Part shown: positions 6,707 through 10,052 of the stretch, one piece after another | Position numbering within the stretch: position 1 is the first letter of the stretch | Layout of the letters: each line of letters starts with the position of its first letter | Source of the DNA: Planctomycetota bacterium | GTDB taxonomy: Bacteria; Planctomycetota; Phycisphaerae; WQYP01 | DNA length: 10,052 nt | Assembly (NCBI GenBank): GCA_021838985.1 | Contig: JAKCCC010000039.1 | Span: forward strand, 1-10,052 | Direction of reading: 5' to 3' | Notes under the pieces: generated by a model | Told to the model about the DNA's origin: nothing | Database searches by the model: none | Seen by the model: the letters and a program-made list of their open reading frames with translations, nothing else | Made by a program: the position numbers and the translations under genes

Positions 6707-6760
6707 GTGCTCGGTCCAGACTGCAATGATGGGTGCATCATTACAGTCTGGACCGAGCAC
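6707..6760. repeat. 54-bp near-perfect palindrome upstream of trpS
   Basis: Left arm 6707-6731 and right arm 6736-6760 are 25 bases each with one mismatch (C versus T, still G-U pairable in RNA) around the 4-base centre GGTG. The outer arms are GTGCTCGGTCCAGACTG and its complement. It ends 33 bases before the trpS ATG. It could be a 5' RNA hairpin, a terminator of upstream transcription (TGTAAAAAAAG follows, not a T tract), an operator, or joined ends of a mobile element. No other copy is in the window. Confidence 0.8.
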
Positions 6761-6793
6761 CATGGCCTTGTAAAAAAAGACGGGAGTTCAGTT

Positions 6794-7873
6794 ATGCCGC
6801 CCACGGAACCGGCGTCCCCCAAACCGCGGCTTCTCACCGGCGACACGCCGACGGGGCGGCTGCATCTGGGCCATTGGGTTGGCTCACTGGAGAATCGCGT
6901 GGCGATGCAGGATGAATACGACTGCTTCTTTATTATCGCCAACGCCCACGCCTTCACGACCCGTGCGGACCAGCCAGAGGCTATCCGGCAGAGCGTGCTG
7001 GACATCGCGTTGGATTATCTGGCCGCGGGAATCGATCCCCAGCGCAGCACCATTTTCGTACAGTCGGAAATCCCGGCCATCGCCGAACTGACGTTTTTCT
7101 TCGCGATGCTGGTGCCCTTCGGCCGGCTGATGCGCAACCCGACGCTGAAAGATGAAATCCGCGATAAACAATTGGGCGACAACTACAGCTTCGGGTTCCT
7201 GCTTTATCCGGTGGGACAAATTGCTGACATTTTGGCCTTTCGGCCCAAGCTGGTGCCGGTGGGGGAAGACCAGTTGGCGCATCTGGAGTTGACCCGGGAA
7301 GTGGCGCGGCGGTTCAACCAGTACTATTGCGGCATTGATCCGCGGACGGCGGATGCGGACTATGTCAAGGCGGGCGGCCTTTTTCCGATCATCGAACCGA
7401 AACTGGGCCGGGTGCGGCGGCTGGTGGGCACGGGGGCGCCGAATGCGGATGGGCAATTGTTAAAAATGAGCAAGTCCCTGAATAACGCCATTTTCATCAG
7501 CGACACTCCCGACACGGTGCGCAAGAAAGTGATGGCGATGTACACAGACCCCAAGCGGCTGCGGGCCACGGATCCGGGCACGGTGGAAAACAATCCTCTG
7601 TGGATTTTCCATGAAACCTTCAATCCGGACCAGGACTGGGTTCGGAGCGCGGAAGAAAAGTATCGGGCGGGGGCGATCGGCGACGTGGAATGCAAGAAGA
7701 AACTGGTGGACGTGCTGACGGCACTGATTGAGCCGATGCGGCGGCGGAGGTTGGATTTCGAAAAAGAGCCAGGCCACGTTTTAGCGGTGCTGCGTGAAGG
7801 CGCGGCCCGCGCTAATGTGGTGGCGGCGGAAACCCTGCGCCTGGCCAAGCAGGCGTTACGCCAGGCGTACTGA
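6794..7873 (+). CDS. trpS: Tryptophanyl-tRNA synthetase
   Basis: 359 residues; class I cytoplasmic enzyme that charges tRNA-Trp with tryptophan using ATP. The HIGH-type motif is HLGH at 24-27 within PTGRLHLGH, the KMSKS loop is exact at 224-228, and the family segment VPVGEDQLAHLELTREVA is at 154-171. The frame extends upstream to 6641, but ATG at 6794 is chosen because GGGAG (6782-6786) lies 7 bases before it, the family begins near here, and the upstream part runs through a palindrome. The ~10-residue Pro-rich lead before LLTGDTPTG is slightly longer than usual. No leader peptide, T-box or trp-type attenuator is seen; the palindrome at 6707-6760 is the only regulatory candidate. The gene stands alone, with an intergenic repeat downstream. 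Confidence 0.97.
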   Translation: MPPTEPASPKPRLLTGDTPTGRLHLGHWVGSLENRVAMQDEYDCFFIIANAHAFTTRADQPEAIRQSVLDIALDYLAAGIDPQRSTIFVQSEIPAIAELTFFFAMLVPFGRLMRNPTLKDEIRDKQLGDNYSFGFLLYPVGQIADILAFRPKLVPVGEDQLAHLELTREVARRFNQYYCGIDPRTADADYVKAGGLFPIIEPKLGRVRRLVGTGAPNADGQLLKMSKSLNNAIFISDTPDTVRKKVMAMYTDPKRLRATDPGTVENNPLWIFHETFNPDQDWVRSAEEKYRAGAIGDVECKKKLVDVLTALIEPMRRRRLDFEKEPGHVLAVLREGAARANVVAAETLRLAKQALRQAY

Positions 7874-8011
7874 CGATGAGAGTGTTAAATCGCCCTCAAC
7901 GGGTCGGCATGGCCCGGGGGCGACGAGGCTGCAGCGACACCTCGTGCTCCGCGTGGCACATGAACCCGGCATTAGAGCTCGAGACTATGAAATCGTCCAC
8001 GACCGGTCTTC

Positions 8012-8141
8012 ATAGACCGCACACGGCGATTAATGATACATTCCAGAGGCCGGGCCAGCGCGCATCGGGTCCCGCAAAGCGGCGGGACGCCGCTTCTACT
8101 CTGGCGAACGTACGTCTTAACAAGGACCGTGTGTAGTTATA
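8012..8141 (-). repeat. Dispersed repeat family 1, copy B
   Basis: Reverse complement aligns with 3706-3833 (see copy A). The conserved stem here is AAGCGGCG-gga-CGCCGCTT at 8077-8095. The second stem of copy A is poorly kept, so the first hairpin and the CTGGCCCGGCCTCTGGAAT block are the most conserved parts. Its right edge on the plus strand reads GTGTAG-TTATAA, facing tRNA-Lys, just as the TATA-like edge of copy A faces the DUF58 gene. Confidence 0.75.
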
Positions 8142-8185
8142 AGCCGGAGGATCAGCGCCGGGTCTGGATGGCTTAAGGGCCGGTC

Positions 8186-8213
8186 TTGCTTAGGCCCGCG
8201 GAAATCTTAGAAT
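8186..8213 (+). promoter_or_regulatory. Candidate tRNA-Lys promoter
   Basis: TTGCTT (8186-8191), 16-base spacer, TAGAAT (8208-8213; five of six matches to TATAAT). The predicted start near 8220 leaves about 8 bases of leader before the tRNA, a typical arrangement. The -35 is only a partial match. Confidence 0.5.
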
Positions 8214-8227
8214 AAGGCGTAACCGGC

Positions 8228-8300
<73 letters not shown>

Positions 8301-8371
8301 GTAAAAATAGCCGTCTCAGGCGCAGCCCCCCCGCCTTCGCCCATGGCATCCCAGCTATTCGCCTGGACTGA

Positions 8372-8551
8372 TTAAGGCTTCTTTCGATAAACGTTCAGAC
8401 CGATTTTCTCAGTCCGGTCGGGCACGGCCACGTTGCCTTCCGTCGAAGCGATGATGATAGTTTTGCCCGAGGCGGAAGGTCCGAACTCCTTGCTCAAATC
8501 CACTTTGATGGTGAGAATATGGCCTTCGACCTTGAGGTCCACGTTTTTCAT
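8372..8551 (-). CDS. 59-residue conserved-looking protein paired with the HTH protein
   Basis: Starts at ATG 8551 with AGGAG 7 bases upstream (strong) and ends TAA at 8372. ATG overlaps the stop of the upstream HTH gene as ATGA, so the two are co-translated. The sequence alternates hydrophobic and polar residues (VEGHILTIKVDLSKEF, TIIIASTEGNVAV, IGLNVYRKKP), suggesting a compact beta fold with a Gly/Ser turn (GPSASGKT) that resembles but does not match a P-loop. No cysteines, signal peptide or membrane helix. From memory, similar small proteins of unknown function exist in other bacteria; I cannot name a family. The longer reading of this frame up to 8689 is rejected because of the coupled start. 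Confidence 0.75.
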   Translation of the reverse strand: MKNVDLKVEGHILTIKVDLSKEFGPSASGKTIIIASTEGNVAVPDRTEKIGLNVYRKKP

Positions 8552-9273
8552 CGGATTCTCCTGTTGCCTGATGGCACCCAATACGTGCTGCCGCGTCCGC
8601 CCTTGATTTTCTCCCGCTCCAGTTTCCCTGCTTGCACCATGCGACCTAAAGTCGTGTCGGCGGCGCCAGGGCGTCCTCTTTTCCGCCATGCCTCGTTGAT
8701 CTGGCGAGTGGTCCGCCTTTTACCCCCCTTCAAGAGCGACAGGATGACCTGCTCGGCGGTCTGCTGGAATACGCCGCGCTGGCGCTCCGGTCGCGGAAGC
8801 AGCGTGTGGGGCGCGCCTCCAACGGAGGGCCTGGACTCCGCCAGCCCGAGCCGCTCCATGGCTTGCCGCTTTCCAAGACCGCGCACGGCCAGCCACTTCG
8901 CTGTCGTCAGCGGGCTGCGTGGCTTGGCTTTTCCCCCCTCCCATTGATAAATGGTCTTCTTGGAAACCCCGACCAGCCGGGCGTAGTCGCCCGCGGAGAG
9001 TCCCAGCTTCCTGCGGTGCGCCTTGACCCCCATCGCCCGGAAGCGTCCCTTCGCCAATACCTCGGCGGGCGGCATAAAGGCCATCGGGGTTTGGCGCGCC
9101 GTCTTTTCGAAGTAGGTGAGCCGTTGAGTCAGGCTGTGGACCTGCCGTTTGAGGAAGGCAATATCCCGACGGTACTGGGCCGTCGCCCTCCTGACAGTTC
9201 GGGTGTCGGATCGGCTTTCCCGTCGGGCGAGCCGACGGATTTGATCGTTGAGGACGGCCGTGAGATTGGACAT
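8548..9273 (-). CDS. Coiled-coil / XRE-type HTH / winged-helix-like protein
   Basis: 241 residues with ATG at 9273 preceded by AAGGAGAG. Residues 1-58 are highly charged and heptad-like (DIAFLKRQVHSLTQRLTYFEK), a probable coiled coil for oligomerisation. Residues 82-120 hold an XRE-like HTH (LGLSAGDYARLVGVSKKTIYQWEGGK). Residues 168-235 look like a second, winged-helix-type unit (TAEQVILSLLKGG, TTLGRMVQAGKLERE, then GRGSTYWV). The N-terminal coiled coil plus HTH resembles known uncharacterised regulator-like proteins that, as I recall them, end shortly after the HTH (RGLGKRQAMERL); the extra roughly 90 residues would be a C-terminal addition. Likely a cytoplasmic DNA-binding regulator; targets unknown, perhaps its own promoter and the divergent glycosyltransferase. 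Confidence 0.82.
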   Translation of the reverse strand: MSNLTAVLNDQIRRLARRESRSDTRTVRRATAQYRRDIAFLKRQVHSLTQRLTYFEKTARQTPMAFMPPAEVLAKGRFRAMGVKAHRRKLGLSAGDYARLVGVSKKTIYQWEGGKAKPRSPLTTAKWLAVRGLGKRQAMERLGLAESRPSVGGAPHTLLPRPERQRGVFQQTAEQVILSLLKGGKRRTTRQINEAWRKRGRPGAADTTLGRMVQAGKLEREKIKGGRGSTYWVPSGNRRIR

Positions 9274-9312
9274 TGACGCCTCTCCTTTTAAGGAAACTGT
9301 GCGATGAAAGAA

Positions 9313-9321
9313 TGCTATAAT
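9313..9321 (+). promoter_or_regulatory. Extended -10 promoter for the glycosyltransferase, likely leaderless
   Basis: TGC-TATAAT (9313-9321) is a perfect extended -10; the -35 position (9293-9298, GAAACT) is poor. Only 8 bases separate the -10 from the ATG at 9330, so transcription should begin at or within 2 bases of the start codon. No Shine-Dalgarno is present. Confidence 0.6.
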
Positions 9322-9345
9322 ACCCCCTCATGGAGAAGCAGACAA
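9317..9345 (-). promoter_or_regulatory. Candidate promoter of the HTH / 59-aa operon
   Basis: On the minus strand: TTGTCT (9345-9340), exactly 17 bases, TATTAT (9322-9317). The start is predicted near 9310, giving a leader of about 37 bases with the AAGGAG ribosome site. The -35 lies inside codons 4-6 of the divergent glycosyltransferase, and the -10 overlaps that gene's own -10. Confidence 0.5.
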
Positions 9346-10052
9346 CCGGCAAACTTATCAGCGTGGTGACCCCCTGCTACAACGAGCAGGACAACGTTGG
9401 TCCGCTGTATGCGGCCGTCCGGAAAGTCTTCGCCGGCCTGCCGCAGTACGAATACGAACATATCTTCATTGATAACGCTTCTACGGACCGCACGGCGGCG
9501 TTGCTTCGCGACCTCGCCGCGCAGAACCGTAACGTCAAGGTGATTCTGAACACCCGCAACTTCGGCCATATCCGATCGCCGTATCACGCGCTGCTGGCGG
9601 CGCACGGTGACGCCGTCATTGGCCTGGCCTGCGATTTCCAGGACCCGCCGGAGATGATTCCCGCACTGCTGGAAAAGTGGCAGGCGGGTTCCAAGGTAGT
9701 GATGGGGGTGAAGACGGCGTCCGATGAATCCGCGGTCATGTTCGCCATCCGCAAGGCCTATTACCACCTCATCAACCGCCTGGCCGAAATAGACCTGGTC
9801 AAAAATGCCACCGGCTTCGGCCTGTACGATCGCGTGGTGGTGGAGGCCCTGCGCAGAATTGACGATCCGTATCCATATTTTCGGGGATTGATCGCGGACC
9901 TGGGCTATCCGCCCGCCCTTATCGAATACCATCAGCCGGCCCGCCGCCGGGGCGTTACCAAAAACAACTTTTACACCCTTTACGACATTGCCATGCTGGG
10001 CATTACCAACCATTCCAAAGTGCCGTTGCGTCTGGCCACGATGGCGGGGTTC
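9330..10052 (+). CDS. Family 2 glycosyltransferase, GtrB/DPM1-like (C-terminus beyond right edge)
   Basis: 241 residues are visible and the frame is open at the edge. GT-A fold motifs: VVTPCYNE at 12-19, DNASTDRT at 48-55, the metal-binding CDFQDPPE at 101-108 (a variant of the usual D-x-D, with Asp102), and QPARRRGVTK at 202-211 followed by ITNHSKVPLR. This pattern is typical of enzymes that transfer a sugar from a nucleotide donor to polyprenyl phosphate at the cytoplasmic face of the membrane, for later use in glycan or lipopolysaccharide decoration. Two C-terminal membrane helices normally follow the PLR segment and probably lie past the edge. Exact sugar unknown. It is divergent from the HTH gene with 56 bases between start codons. 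Confidence 0.9.
   Translation, partial: MEKQTTGKLISVVTPCYNEQDNVGPLYAAVRKVFAGLPQYEYEHIFIDNASTDRTAALLRDLAAQNRNVKVILNTRNFGHIRSPYHALLAAHGDAVIGLACDFQDPPEMIPALLEKWQAGSKVVMGVKTASDESAVMFAIRKAYYHLINRLAEIDLVKNATGFGLYDRVVVEALRRIDDPYPYFRGLIADLGYPPALIEYHQPARRRGVTKNNFYTLYDIAMLGITNHSKVPLRLATMAGF

Larger units (their letters stand above)
7874..8227. other. Intergenic region between trpS and tRNA-Lys, mostly repeat
   Basis: No gene supported; an ORF from 7876 to 8136 runs through the repeat and lacks a ribosome binding site. Contents: a CGAGG/CCTCG stem near 7923-7946, CTATGAA/TTCATAG arms (7985-7991, 8009-8015), repeat family 1 copy B (8012-8141) and the tRNA promoter candidate. No clear trpS terminator with a T tract is visible. 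Confidence 0.6.

Noticed and set aside
6707..6793. T-box or trp leader-peptide attenuator for trpS
   Set aside because: No T-box consensus, specifier loop or tryptophan-rich leader peptide is visible; the only structure is a single long palindrome.
6641..6793. N-terminal extension of trpS to ATG 6641
   Set aside because: It would translate through the palindrome, has no family match, and the ATG at 6794 has a good ribosome site.
3721..8136. Similar peptides (INDxFQRPGQ...KRRDAAST) encoded by both copies of repeat family 1
   Set aside because: The frame is preserved over about 90 bases, but most differences are not synonymous, the frame breaks near the end, and no ribosome site or start is shared. 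The conserved hairpin explains the similarity better.

Overview
The window is about 60% G+C bacterial DNA, gene-dense at both ends with roughly 1.4 kb of uncertain content in the middle. The gene families fit a Planctomycetota-like or related PVC-group genome: a MoxR ATPase with a DUF58 partner, a Tim44-like zinc-ribbon membrane protein, a Pseudomonas-type L-rhamnose isomerase, and structured intergenic repeats. This placement is inference from gene content and style; there is no rRNA or marker tree.

Left part (1-5261, minus strand). Five genes read leftwards and look like one operon. In order of transcription they are a small lipoprotein (5192-4977), a MoxR-type AAA+ ATPase (4970-4044), a DUF58 membrane protein (3576-2392), an L-rhamnose isomerase rhaI (2395-1214), and a Tim44-like membrane protein with a zinc ribbon (1221 to beyond the left edge). 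The last three overlap by 4 and 8 bases, so they are probably translationally coupled. A TTGACA-type promoter candidate precedes the lipoprotein. The normally adjacent moxR and DUF58 genes are separated by 467 bases filled with hairpins and dispersed repeats.

Middle (5262-6706). No recognisable gene. It holds a short repeat related to the moxR/DUF58 gap, a 14-bp-arm palindrome, a plus-strand ORF with coding-like base composition (5614-5943), and a stretch open on both strands (6070-6657).

Right part. A 54-bp near-perfect palindrome (6707-6760) lies just upstream of tryptophanyl-tRNA synthetase trpS (6794-7873, plus). After it comes a second, inverted copy of the roughly 130-bp repeat found in the moxR/DUF58 gap, then tRNA-Lys(CTT) (8228-8300). 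On the minus strand a regulator-like protein (coiled coil, XRE-type HTH, C-terminal winged-helix-like region; 9273-8548) overlaps a conserved-looking 59-residue protein (8551-8372) by ATGA. Divergent from it, sharing an overlapping promoter, is a GtrB/DPM1-like family 2 glycosyltransferase (9330 to beyond the right edge) whose mRNA is predicted to be leaderless.

The points most worth a second look are the ~130-bp dispersed repeat, the palindrome at trpS, the HTH/59-aa module with its shared promoter, and rhamnose isomerase embedded in a MoxR/DUF58 operon.
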